Positions 1 through 7,313 of a DNA stretch of 16,216 bases are shown here, piece by piece. Positions within the stretch are counted from its first letter, which is position 1. Every line of letters begins with the position of its first letter. Both the position numbers and the translations under genes were made by a program. Origin of the DNA: Candidatus Bathycorpusculum fermentans (GTDB lineage: Archaea > Thermoproteota > Bathyarchaeia > Bathyarchaeales > Bathycorpusculaceae); NCBI GenBank assembly GCA_009787175.1, contig WRGM01000146.1, positions 1-16,216 on the forward strand. The letters run 5' to 3'. The notes beneath the pieces are model-generated. The model was not told the origin of the DNA. It made no database searches and saw nothing but the letters and a program-made list of their open reading frames with translations.

Positions 1-142
1 TCTAAATCGTTGGAAATGCATAAAACCATTTTCGGGCTGCTCATAAACACGATAGAATTTGGTCGTAAACTATTTTGAGACATGACCTGGTTTTTGGTTA
101 TTTTTGTATTAGGGGTTTTTTATAGTGTTTTTGTAATAGGTC

Positions 143-166
143 CATATTACTTATTTAAGTAATATG
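143..166. repeat. Perfect 10-bp hairpin
   Basis: The arms catattactt (143-152) and aagtaatatg (157-166) are exact reverse complements around a 4-base loop, attt. The left arm with flanks, ccatattactta, recurs at 239-250. No T-run follows, so an intrinsic terminator is not obvious. It may be an operator, a relic of a small mobile repeat, or part of an RNA. Confidence 0.6.
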
Positions 167-533
167 TGTGTAACTCTAAAAGAGGCAAATAGCGCGTTAA
201 TTGTAGAAATGACTAAAAAACAAGACTTACAGACGAACCATATTACTTAATTTCGAGAAGTTAGGGATAAAGTTAACAATTTTTGGAATACATAATGGGA
301 TAACAACATACCTGCATCGAGTGTACTGTTAACTTTAATTTCAGACGTTCCCTTAATCTTGAAATTGCGGAAACGCCCGTCAAGCCTTTCGTAAAATGCG
401 TCCTGAAGTCTGGATAGGACTAGCAACAAAAACATTCAACCGGTAAACAGACATGAAAAACAAAAACCACTACTAGCGGAAGTCCTTAGAGTGAACTTTC
501 ATTGAAGCGCTCTGTAAATCCTTTGCATAGACA

Positions 534-551
534 ATAGTTTCAGGAAACTAT
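534..551. repeat. Hairpin upstream of the trp promoter
   Basis: atagtttc (534-541) and gaaactat (544-551) are perfect reverse complements separated by ag. The element ends 10 bases before the first TGTACA box and 23 before the main TATA-like box. It could be an upstream operator or activator site, or the end of an upstream transcript. Confidence 0.45.
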
Positions 552-561
552 GGTATATTTA

Positions 562-567
562 TGTACA
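562..567. promoter_or_regulatory. TGTACA box 1, possible TrpY-type operator
   Basis: The palindrome TGTACA lies 7 bases upstream of the TATA-like box at 575-582. In Methanothermobacter the TrpY regulator binds TRP boxes of consensus TGTACA next to the trp promoter; that is established knowledge for that species. A TrpY-like protein acting here is inference, since no regulator gene is in the window. Confidence 0.4.
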
Positions 568-570
568 AAT

Positions 571-582
571 AAGCTTTAAATA
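571..582 (+). promoter_or_regulatory. BRE/TATA-like element of the trp operon
   Basis: aagc followed by tttaaata (575-582) matches an archaeal BRE plus TATA box. Transcription would be expected to start about 25 bases downstream, near 603-608, before the mini-ORF ATG at 626. A second TATA-like stretch, tatattta, at 554-561 could instead give a start near 582-587, ahead of the ATG at 591. Confidence 0.5.
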
Positions 583-590
583 TGACATAT

Positions 591-629
591 ATGTATGTTT
601 ATGAACTGACTGGAGTGTGTACAAAATGA
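591..629 (+). CDS. Mini-ORF 1 upstream of trpE
   Basis: ATG at 591 opens a 12-codon frame, MYVYELTGVCTK, ending in TGA at 627-629. This is the same frame as trpE, so trpE would begin here if the TGA were absent or read through. The ATG lies upstream of the start site expected from the TATA box at 575-582, so it may not be on the main transcript. It overlaps the next mini-ORF by ATGA, the arrangement used between the downstream trp genes. It may be a leader peptide, the broken 5' end of trpE, or chance. Confidence 0.25.
   Translation: MYVYELTGVCTK
618..623. promoter_or_regulatory. TGTACA box 2, possible TrpY-type operator
   Basis: This is the second TGTACA, 56 bases from the first and on the other side of the TATA-like box. 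It sits just before the ATG at 626. Paired boxes flanking a promoter suit repression by blocking initiation. A further TGTACA inside trpE at 1616-1621 shows that chance copies exist. Confidence 0.4.
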
Positions 630-667
630 GGAATTGCATTTGGCAACCAAATAACAAAACAAACTAA
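626..667 (+). CDS. Mini-ORF 2, possible trp leader peptide or shifted trpE start
   Basis: ATG at 626 opens a 13-codon frame, MRNCIWQPNNKTN, ending in TAA at 665-667. A GGAG at 612-615 lies 10 bases upstream as a possible ribosome binding site. It contains one Trp codon (641-643), too few for classical Trp attenuation. trpE continues in the next frame, so a single +1 shift before 665 would join this start to trpE and give an N-terminus of usual length. It may be a leader peptide, the true trpE start hidden by an indel or sequencing error, or a recoding site. Confidence 0.35.
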   Translation: MRNCIWQPNNKTN

Positions 668-2024
668 CCCTATAACATACAAAAAAATCCAATATACCCA
701 ACAACCATTTAAAATCTTTTCAAAACTTCAAAACCACTACAAAAACGCATACATTTTAGAATCCATTACAGGTCCAAAAAAACTAGCCCAATACTCGTTT
801 ATAGGCTTCTCACCAACAATAACCCTGCAAACCAAAAACAACCAAACCCTGGTCATCAACGAAAAAACAGGCGAAAAAACACAACAAAAAACCAACGATC
901 CACTAAAGCTAATACAAAAAATTCTAAAACCAAAAACAGTTAACAATCATGAATTCCGACTCATCGGAGGCGCAGTAGGCTACATTTCATATGACGCTAT
1001 ACAATACTGGGAAAAACTACAAACTACAAAAAACGACCTAACCTTCCCTGACATCGAAATGGGCATCTATGATGACGGTTTCATATTCGATCACTCCCAA
1101 CAATTAGCCCTCTACTATTATCAAGAAGAAAACAGACTCTTAGAAGCCGAAAAAGCACTAAAAAAAACTGATGACAACAAAGAATTAACAACTTCTGAAC
1201 CAAAAACTAACATTTCACAAAAACACTTCGAACACGCCATAGAAAAAGCCAAAGAATACATAACAACAGGAGACATCTTTCAAGTTGTTCTCTCAAAACG
1301 TTACCAATTTCAAACACAAGGCTCTCTAATACCTTTCTACCAAACCTTACGTTGTATCAATCCATCATCATACATGTACTATTACAAAGCAGGCGAACGT
1401 CAAATTATTGGTGCCAGTCCAGAAATGCTCGTCCGCGTAGACAATCGTATAGTTGAGACTTTTCCAATTGCAGGAACCGCCAAAATCACACATGACAAAA
1501 CAGAAAACAGTCGTTTAGCTCATGAATTGCTATCAGATCCTAAAGAACGTGCTGAACATGTAATGCTTGTAGACTTAGCCCGAAATGATATCGGAAAAAT
1601 TTCCAATTTTGGAAGTGTACATGTACCCGAATTCATGAAAATACAACAATATAGCCATGTGCAGCATATTGTTTCTCAAGTGGTAGGTAAACTACGCGAT
1701 GACTTGGAAAGCTTTGATGCATTCCGTTCAGTTTTTCCCGCAGGTACTGTCTCTGGAGCACCAAAAGTTAGAGCAATGGAAATTATTGACGAATTAGAAC
1801 AAACACAGCGTGGACCTTATGCGGGTGCAGTAGGTTATTTTTCATATAACGGAAATGCAGATTTTGCGATCACCATTAGAACTCTATTTGCCGACAAAAA
1901 CCAAGCCTACATACAAGCAGGTGCAGGTATCGTTGCCGACTCCATTCCTGAACATGAATGGATTGAAACAGAAAACAAAGTCAAAGCCTTAATGAAAGCC
2001 CTAGAGCCCTTCGGAGGGAGCTAA
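630..2024 (+). CDS. trpE: Anthranilate synthase component I (start unresolved)
   Basis: TrpE converts chorismate and ammonia (supplied by TrpG) to anthranilate. The frame runs open from 630, just after a TGA, to TAA at 2022-2024, about 464 codons, a usual length for archaeal TrpE. The N-terminal domain carries ILES at 753-764, matching the LLES motif of the tryptophan feedback site. The chorismate-binding domain shows GDIFQVVLSKR, IIGASPEM, ETFPIAGTA, VDLARNDIGK, FPAGTVSGAPK and a C-terminal QAGAGIVADS. There is no ATG, GTG or TTG in frame until ATG at 1059, which would remove the whole feedback domain and is therefore unlikely to be the real start. Translation must begin at a rare codon (ATT 633, ATA 651 or 672) or enter from a mini-ORF by frameshift or readthrough. 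The first 600 bases are strongly A+C-rich. Confidence 0.93.
   Translation, partial: GIAFGNQITKQTNPITYKKIQYTQQPFKIFSKLQNHYKNAYILESITGPKKLAQYSFIGFSPTITLQTKNNQTLVINEKTGEKTQQKTNDPLKLIQKILKPKTVNNHEFRLIGGAVGYISYDAIQYWEKLQTTKNDLTFPDIEMGIYDDGFIFDHSQQLALYYYQEENRLLEAEKALKKTDDNKELTTSEPKTNISQKHFEHAIEKAKEYITTGDIFQVVLSKRYQFQTQGSLIPFYQTLRCINPSSYMYYYKAGERQIIGASPEMLVRVDNRIVETFPIAGTAKITHDKTENSRLAHELLSDPKERAEHVMLVDLARNDIGKISNFGSVHVPEFMKIQQYSHVQHIVSQVVGKLRDDLESFDAFRSVFPAGTVSGAPKVRAMEIIDELEQTQRGPYAGAVGYFSYNGNADFAITIRTLFADKNQAYIQAGAGIVADSIPEHEWIETENKVKALMKALEPFGGS
2013..2018 (+). promoter_or_regulatory. Strong Shine-Dalgarno of trpG
   Basis: GGAGGG inside the last codons of trpE lies 7 bases before the trpG ATG. 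It supports the chosen start and independent reinitiation, since trpE and trpG do not overlap. Confidence 0.7.
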
Positions 2025-2025
2025 C

Positions 2026-2616
2026 ATGAAAGTCTTAGTCATAGATAACTATGACTCATTTGTCTACAACATCGTACAGTACATTGGCGAGATGGGTGGT
2101 ATAGAACTTATAGTTCGTAGAAATGACCAAACATGCATACAGGAGCTTATCAAACTCAAGCCCGACAGAATTGTCCTCTCACCCGGACCAGGTACACCAG
2201 AGAACAAAAAATGCTTCGGTGTATGCAAAACAATCCTACAAACCCTAAGTTATAACATTCCCACGCTTGGTATCTGTTTAGGTCATCAGGGAATAATTCA
2301 TACTTACGGTGGAAAAATAGTTCCAGCAAAAAAGCTCATGCATGGCAAAACTTGTGTCATCAAACATGACGGGAAAAGCCTCTTCATAGGTGTAGATAAT
2401 CCTCTCTTAGTTACAAGATACCATTCACTTGCAGGTGAACGCTCCTCAATTCCCGATTGTTTACAAATCACTGCAGAGGCCATAGATGATGGGGAAATTA
2501 TGGGTGTGCGCCATGTAAATTATCCAATTTATGGTGTTCAGTTCCATCCTGAATCTATCTTGAGTTTGGGCGGTAAAAAAATTATCCATAATTTTATTGA
2601 AGGTAAAAACCTATGA
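2026..2616 (+). CDS. trpG: Anthranilate synthase component II, glutamine amidotransferase
   Basis: TrpG hydrolyses glutamine and passes ammonia to TrpE. At 196 residues it is a stand-alone class I amidotransferase of usual length. Visible motifs are the N-terminal DNYDSFVYN, LSPGPGTP near residues 51-58 (oxyanion region), the nucleophile elbow GICLGH with Cys84, and the catalytic His174 and Glu176 in QFHPES. It starts one base after the trpE stop and overlaps trpD by ATGA. A PabA role in folate synthesis is possible for such proteins, but its place in a complete trp operon favours TrpG. Confidence 0.95.
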   Translation: MKVLVIDNYDSFVYNIVQYIGEMGGIELIVRRNDQTCIQELIKLKPDRIVLSPGPGTPENKKCFGVCKTILQTLSYNIPTLGICLGHQGIIHTYGGKIVPAKKLMHGKTCVIKHDGKSLFIGVDNPLLVTRYHSLAGERSSIPDCLQITAEAIDDGEIMGVRHVNYPIYGVQFHPESILSLGGKKIIHNFIEGKNL

Positions 2617-3665
2617 TGCAGACTTGTATACAAAAACTCGTTGAAGGGGCTAATCTTTCGCTTGACGAATCAATGCAGGTTATGCAAGAAATTCTAACGG
2701 GAAAAGCAACATATGCTCAAACAGGTGCATTTTTAACAGCTTTGCGAATTAAAGGCGAAACGATAGAAGAACTCTTAGCTTTTGCTAATGTAATGAAAAG
2801 TCAATGTCTACAAATTAGACCTCAAGTACAGGGTAGGCTTGTGGACACTTGTGGCACAGGTGGAGATAGCATTAAAACTTTTAATGTGAGCACTGTAGCG
2901 GCGTTTGTAATTGCAGGTGCTGGTATTCCAGTTGCTAAGCATGGAAATCGTGCTATGACGAGCAAAAATGGTAGTGCTGATGTGCTTGAAAAATTGGGAC
3001 TAAACTTAGTTATGACACCTCGTGATGTGCAATTGGCCATTGAAAAAGTAGGTATTGGCTTTATGTTTGCGCCAGTGTTTCATCCTGCTCTACGGGTTGT
3101 TGCTCAAACACGTAAAGAAATAGCCGTACGCACAGTTTTTAATGTATTGGGTCCATTGGCTAACCCTGCTAATGCTGTGGGACAATTGCTTGGGGTTTAT
3201 GAGTCTAGACTTGTTATGCCTTTGGCTAAGGTGCTTAACTATCTTGGCTGTAAAGAAGCCATGGTTGTTCATGGTTTAGATGGGTTAGATGAAATATCAA
3301 CTTTGGGCAAGACTTGTATTGCGCATTTAAAATCTGGTCAGATTAAAAAGTTAGAAGTTAGTCCAGACTTTTTTGGTGTAAAACAGGCTAATGCTATAGA
3401 TTTAAGCGTTTCAAATGTTGAAGAAAGCGCACAAATTATCTACAATATCCTGTCTGGTAAAAATTTAAATGATCCTAAGGCGGAGATGGTTTTAGTTAAT
3501 AGTGCTGCAGGAATTATCGTAGGCGGCAAAGCAAATAATTTCCCTGAGGCTATACAAATTGCTCGAGAATCTATTTTGAGCGGTGCAGCTTATGGCAAAT
3601 TGAAAGAGCTAATTAGTATCTCTGGAGGTAGCTTACAGAATCTTGAGGAGTTAGCATCAGTATGA
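2613..3665 (+). CDS. trpD: Anthranilate phosphoribosyltransferase
   Basis: TrpD transfers phosphoribose from PRPP to anthranilate. The 350-residue protein shows the family signatures: DTCGTGGD at 78-85 (PRPP diphosphate loop), KTFNVST at 88-94, KHGNR at 109-113, SADVLEKLG at 121-129, and the later HGLDGLDEIS whose acidic residues bind magnesium in the family. The ATG overlaps the trpG stop by 4 bases and the 3' end overlaps trpC in the same way, so translation is probably coupled. All key motifs are present and the gene looks functional. Its codons are more T- and G-ending than those of early trpE. Confidence 0.96.
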   Translation: MMQTCIQKLVEGANLSLDESMQVMQEILTGKATYAQTGAFLTALRIKGETIEELLAFANVMKSQCLQIRPQVQGRLVDTCGTGGDSIKTFNVSTVAAFVIAGAGIPVAKHGNRAMTSKNGSADVLEKLGLNLVMTPRDVQLAIEKVGIGFMFAPVFHPALRVVAQTRKEIAVRTVFNVLGPLANPANAVGQLLGVYESRLVMPLAKVLNYLGCKEAMVVHGLDGLDEISTLGKTCIAHLKSGQIKKLEVSPDFFGVKQANAIDLSVSNVEESAQIIYNILSGKNLNDPKAEMVLVNSAAGIIVGGKANNFPEAIQIARESILSGAAYGKLKELISISGGSLQNLEELASV

Positions 3666-4441
3666 GTGATTTCTATGATACCTTAGGTCTTAGTGCACAA
3701 GAAACTATTAACAATGGCTACTATTCTAACTCTTCCAAAACTGTTCCAAGTATGCATTTAAGTCTCAAAAAAGCAATACTCAAGTGCCATAATTGCTCTA
3801 TAATAACTGAAATCAAATTCGCTTCACCAACATTTAAGTCTATACATGAAAATAGCAGCCTAACTGACATTGCTAAATCTATGGAGACTGGCGGAGCAAC
3901 AGCTATATCTGTATTAACTGAACCAAAGTACTTTAAAGGTTCAATAAATTTTCTCTCAACGGTTCGTCAGACTGTGAAACTTCCTTTGTTAATGAAAGAT
4001 ATAATTCTAAGTCAGACACAAATTTCTACAGCAGTTAACATTGGAGCTGATGCAGTTCTTCTAATTAAAGCTCTCTATGACCGCGGATATAGCGAGTTTG
4101 CTCTCGATGATATGATAGAACGGGTACATGCAAAGGGTCTTGAGGTTTTGCTTGAAGTTCATACTGATAAAGAATTCGAAGCGGCCAAAAAAACAAACGC
4201 TGACATAATTGGTATAAATAATCGTAACCTTGCAGACTTGAAAATAGACTTAAACACTACTAAAAAACTTATCCAAGCAAACAGTTTTGACGATTTAGTT
4301 GTTGTAAGTGAAAGCGGTATTTACACAACAGCAGATATACGTTTTCTACGTCAGATGGGTGTATCTGCTTTTCTTATCGGTTCAAGTATAATGTTAACAG
4401 TAAATATTGAAGAAAAAGTTAGGGAGTTTGTAAATGCATGA
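3662..4441 (+). CDS. trpC: Indole-3-glycerol-phosphate synthase
   Basis: TrpC decarboxylates and closes the ring of the carboxyphenylamino-deoxyribulose phosphate made by TrpF. The 259-residue TIM barrel keeps the catalytic set: Glu50 and Lys52 in EIKFASP, Glu87 in LTEPKYF, Lys112 in MKDII (general acid), Glu165 in LLEVHTD (general base), Asn186/Asn187 in INNRNL, and Glu217-Ser218 in VSESGI. FLIGSSIM near 237-244 forms the C-terminal phosphate-binding loop. The start overlaps the trpD stop (ATGA) and the end overlaps trpB (ATGA). It is not fused to TrpF. Confidence 0.96.
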   Translation: MSDFYDTLGLSAQETINNGYYSNSSKTVPSMHLSLKKAILKCHNCSIITEIKFASPTFKSIHENSSLTDIAKSMETGGATAISVLTEPKYFKGSINFLSTVRQTVKLPLLMKDIILSQTQISTAVNIGADAVLLIKALYDRGYSEFALDDMIERVHAKGLEVLLEVHTDKEFEAAKKTNADIIGINNRNLADLKIDLNTTKKLIQANSFDDLVVVSESGIYTTADIRFLRQMGVSAFLIGSSIMLTVNIEEKVREFVNA

Positions 4442-5634
4442 AAATAAGTAGTTACCCCAAAAATGGAAAGTACGGAAAATTCGGCGGCAAATTCGTACCT
4501 GAAATCCTAATGGAAGCCGTTAATGAACTTGAGGTCGCCTATTACCAAGCAAAAAAGGACAATGCTTTTCAAAAACAGCTGGATTACTATTTAGCTGACT
4601 TTGTTGGTCGTCCAACACCGCTTTATTTTGCAGAAAATTTAACCCGTAAATTGGGTGGCGCAAAAATTTATCTAAAACGTGAAGATCTAGCCCATGGTGG
4701 AGCACATAAAATCAACAATACTCTTGGACAGGCGCTACTTGCAAAACGTATGGGTAAAACCCGTGTTATTGCTGAAACAGGAGCAGGACAACATGGCGTG
4801 GCTACAGCAATTGCCTGTGCCGCTTTAGGCTTAGAGGCTGAAGTTTATATGGGTACCGAAGACTGCGAAAGACAACGCTTAAACGTTTTTCGTATGAAAC
4901 TCTTAAACGCTAAAGTCCATCCAGTAAACTCAGGTTCAAAAACGCTTAAAGACTCTATTAATGAGGCATTTCGCGACTGGGTAACCAATATCAAAACAAC
5001 ATATTACATGATAGGTTCAACAATGGGACCTCACCCTTACCCTATGATGGTTAGAGACTTTCAAAGCGTAATAGGCAAAGAAATTAAACAACAGTTCACA
5101 CAAAAAGAAAACCGTCTACCCGACGCATTAGTAGCCTGCGTGGGCGGCGGCAGCAACGCTATGGGCACATTTTACCCATTTGAAGACGACCTAACTGTCA
5201 AACTCTATGGCGTAGAAGCCGCAGGTGAAGGTATAAAAACCGGCAAACATGCAGCAACACTCCTAGCAGGAAATGAAGGAATTTTCCACGGCATGCACAC
5301 GTACATCTTACAGGATGATAATGGACAAATAAAAAGTACCACCAGCATATCTGCAGGCCTCGATTATCCAGGCGTCGGACCAGAACATGCTTTTCTCAAA
5401 TCACTAAAACGAGCAACTTACGTTTCAGCCACAGACAAAGAAGCCGTAAACGCCTATTTACTACTATGCAAAACAGAGGGTATATTACCCGCATTAGAGT
5501 CCTCCCACGCACTTGCATACGCAATAAAACTAGCACTCAACATGGATAAAACAAAAACTATCATAATTACCCTATCCGGACGCGGCGATAAAGACGTAGA
5601 AACAATAGCAGACTTTACAGGTGAAAAAATATGA
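4438..5634 (+). CDS. trpB: Tryptophan synthase beta chain
   Basis: TrpB condenses indole with serine using PLP. The 398-residue protein is of the TrpB1 type that pairs with TrpA. It shows GRPTPLYFAENL at 58-69, the PLP lysine Lys91 in GGAHKINN, catalytic Glu113 in AETGAGQHG, GSTMGPHPYP at 193-202, the PLP phosphate loop GGGSNAMG at 236-243, and a C-terminal LSGRGDKD. ATGA overlaps at both ends link it with trpC and trpA. Nothing is missing. Confidence 0.97.
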   Translation: MKISSYPKNGKYGKFGGKFVPEILMEAVNELEVAYYQAKKDNAFQKQLDYYLADFVGRPTPLYFAENLTRKLGGAKIYLKREDLAHGGAHKINNTLGQALLAKRMGKTRVIAETGAGQHGVATAIACAALGLEAEVYMGTEDCERQRLNVFRMKLLNAKVHPVNSGSKTLKDSINEAFRDWVTNIKTTYYMIGSTMGPHPYPMMVRDFQSVIGKEIKQQFTQKENRLPDALVACVGGGSNAMGTFYPFEDDLTVKLYGVEAAGEGIKTGKHAATLLAGNEGIFHGMHTYILQDDNGQIKSTTSISAGLDYPGVGPEHAFLKSLKRATYVSATDKEAVNAYLLLCKTEGILPALESSHALAYAIKLALNMDKTKTIIITLSGRGDKDVETIADFTGEKI

Positions 5635-6461
5635 ACACCATAAAACAAGTCTTCGAAAACAATCACAAAAACAACAAAGGATGTCTCATAGGATACATCA
5701 CAGCCGGCGACCCTACACCTGAGTTAACCCCAAAAATCGCCAACGCCCTAATACGCGGAGGTGTCGACATTCTAGAATTAGGTTTACCCTTCTCCGACCC
5801 CATAGCAGACGGCCCAACAATACAAGCCGCAAACATACGCGCACTAAAAGCAAAAACAACCCCACCAAAAGTGCTAAAAATCGCCCAAAAAATCAAAACA
5901 AAACACAACACACCCATAATCATCATGACATACTACAACCCAATATTCCATATAGGCCTCGACAAATTCATATCAACCGCCAAAACCCACAACGTCAACG
6001 GACTTATTATACCAGACCTACCCATTGAAGAAGCATCCCACTTCAAAAAAACCGCAACCACATACAACATGGATACAATCTTTCTCGCAGCCCCCTCAAC
6101 CTCAAAAAACCGGTTAAACAAAATCATCAACGAAACATCCGGTTTTCTATATCTAATCTCACACTACGGCACTACCGGAACAAAAACAACCCTAGAAGAC
6201 TCTACAATTAAACTAGTACAACAAGTCAAAACTATAACAGACAAAAAAATCCCACTAGCCGTAGGCTTTGGCATTTCCCAACCCGAACACATACAAAAAA
6301 TAATAAAAGCAGGTGCAGATGCTGCAATTGTAGGCAGCGCATTTATCAACATAATCCAAAAAAACACTAACAACAGCGTCACATGTATGCTAAATGAACT
6401 TGAAGCTACTGCAAAAGCACTAAAAACCGCAATTACCCTTGAAAGCACAACATACACATGA
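5631..6461 (+). CDS. trpA: Tryptophan synthase alpha chain
   Basis: TrpA splits indole-3-glycerol phosphate to indole and glyceraldehyde-3-phosphate and channels indole to TrpB. The 276-residue TIM barrel has YITAGDP at 22-28, catalytic Glu49 in LELGLPFSDP, Asp60 in IADGPT, later LISHYGTTG (a variant of the loop covering the active site), and VGFGIS and VGSAFI phosphate-binding motifs. Codons end almost entirely in A or C (AAA, AAC, ACA, ATA, CCC), unlike trpD and trpC upstream and trpF downstream, an abrupt composition change within one operon. Confidence 0.95.
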   Translation: MNTIKQVFENNHKNNKGCLIGYITAGDPTPELTPKIANALIRGGVDILELGLPFSDPIADGPTIQAANIRALKAKTTPPKVLKIAQKIKTKHNTPIIIMTYYNPIFHIGLDKFISTAKTHNVNGLIIPDLPIEEASHFKKTATTYNMDTIFLAAPSTSKNRLNKIINETSGFLYLISHYGTTGTKTTLEDSTIKLVQQVKTITDKKIPLAVGFGISQPEHIQKIIKAGADAAIVGSAFINIIQKNTNNSVTCMLNELEATAKALKTAITLESTTYT

Positions 6462-6645
6462 AACCCTACAGGATAAAAGAAAACAAGACGACAGCCATAA
6501 CATCGAAGTCATACCAACATTTACAACAGTTTCTGACAAGACTCAAGATTCCATACTTTCCGTGTATTTTGTTGGTATTGACGAAACATATTGGTTTGCT
6601 TTGGAGGTTAAACAGTGGAAAGAGATGTTAAAAAAACGAAAATAA
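6439..6645 (+). CDS. Uncertain small ORF between trpA and trpF
   Basis: Bases 6462-6614 separate trpA from trpF. One frame (68 codons, ATG 6439) begins inside trpA, ends inside trpF, and has a protein-like second half with SVYFVGIDETYWFALEV. A different frame starts at ATG 6458 with the ATGA overlap used elsewhere in the operon and runs 57 codons to 6631. I do not recognise either. They could be the two halves of one frameshifted small gene, a real small ORF, or spacer. The GGAGG of trpF lies inside. Confidence 0.2.
   Translation: MKAQHTHETLQDKRKQDDSHNIEVIPTFTTVSDKTQDSILSVYFVGIDETYWFALEVKQWKEMLKKRK
6603..6607 (+). promoter_or_regulatory. Shine-Dalgarno deciding the trpF GTG start
   Basis: GGAGG lies 7 bases before GTG at 6615. 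It supports a GTG start placing the conserved KICGI motif at residues 11-15. Confidence 0.65.
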
Positions 6646-7313
6646 AAATCTGCGGTATTCGCGATGTCGATACTGCTAAATTTTGTGCTGCTGAAGGTGT
6701 TGATTTTTTGGGGATTCATCAAATATGGTCACCAAAAAATAGCGAAGATATTTGTCTATTCAACAAGAACATTCGTTTGTTCAATGAAATTAAGTCTGCT
6801 GTTGGTTCCTCTACAAAACTTGTTCTTGTCACAAGAGAAAGTAACCTTGATAATTTATTGAATATCTGTTTGACATTTGATTTTGCTGATTATATCCAAA
6901 TGCATTTTCCAATATCTACTGTTATGCTTCAAAATTTCAAAAATATGCTTGTTAAAAAAGATTGCAATGTAGGCATAATAGCTGTTATTAGAGCTGATGA
7001 AATTGATACGACAGATATCCGTGGAATATCTAATGAAGCAGATTATTTGCTTTTCGATTCTTCTTACCATGGCGGTACTGGTATCTGCTTACCCGATGAT
7101 ATGTTGAGTAAAATAACACTCAAAGCAGGAGGGTTAGACTATTTCTTAGCGGGCGGTTTAACTCCTGAAAATGTTTCAAGCAAAATCTTGAGTTCATGTC
7201 CGTTTGCAGTTGATGTGCAATCTGGCGTAAATAAGGATAACGAAAAATATGTTAAAGATCACAAGAAAATACAACGTTTTGTTCAGGCAGTAAAGGAAAC
7301 TATGAACCTATAA
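6615..7313 (+). CDS. trpF: Phosphoribosylanthranilate isomerase, divergent
   Basis: TrpF carries out the Amadori rearrangement between TrpD and TrpC. The 232-residue protein is slightly longer than usual (about 200-215). Conserved features are KICGI with catalytic Cys13, the likely general acid Asp148 before SSYHGGTG (GGTG at 153-156), GGLTPENV at 180-187, and PFAVDVQSGV at 196-205. Departures are clear: the usual GF.F...S.R segment after strand 2 reads GIHQIWSPKNSED, the common QLHG reads QMHFP at 95-99, and the final DVSSGVE reads DVQSGVN. The catalytic pair and phosphate loops remain, so it is probably active, and it is the only trpF candidate in the operon. Its composition is T-rich, unlike trpA immediately upstream. 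Confidence 0.85.
   Translation: MERDVKKTKIKICGIRDVDTAKFCAAEGVDFLGIHQIWSPKNSEDICLFNKNIRLFNEIKSAVGSSTKLVLVTRESNLDNLLNICLTFDFADYIQMHFPISTVMLQNFKNMLVKKDCNVGIIAVIRADEIDTTDIRGISNEADYLLFDSSYHGGTGICLPDDMLSKITLKAGGLDYFLAGGLTPENVSSKILSSCPFAVDVQSGVNKDNEKYVKDHKKIQRFVQAVKETMNL

Larger units (their letters stand above)
1..590. other. Upstream region without a recognisable gene
   Basis: I see no convincing coding region here. An open - strand frame at 247-435 (62 codons) has an in-frame TGA immediately before its ATG and no motif I recognise, so I do not call it. The stretch holds a perfect hairpin at 143-166, a repeat of ccatattactta (142-153 and 239-250), a second hairpin at 534-551, and at its right end the promoter elements of the trp operon. 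No tRNA-like T-arm was found by eye. Confidence 0.6.

Noticed and set aside
247..435. 62-codon - strand ORF upstream of trp
   Set aside because: No recognisable motif, in-frame TGA directly before the ATG, no neighbour logic; too weak to call.
627..629. TGA read as Trp or Sec throughout this genome, suggested by TGA in the trpE frame, in the IS110 relic at a Trp position and in the 13097-13342 frame
   Set aside because: TGA is the working stop in the trpG, trpD, trpC, trpB and trpA ends, mostly as ATGA overlaps, and two of the three odd cases lie in probable pseudogenes. The trpE case stays open as a local event.
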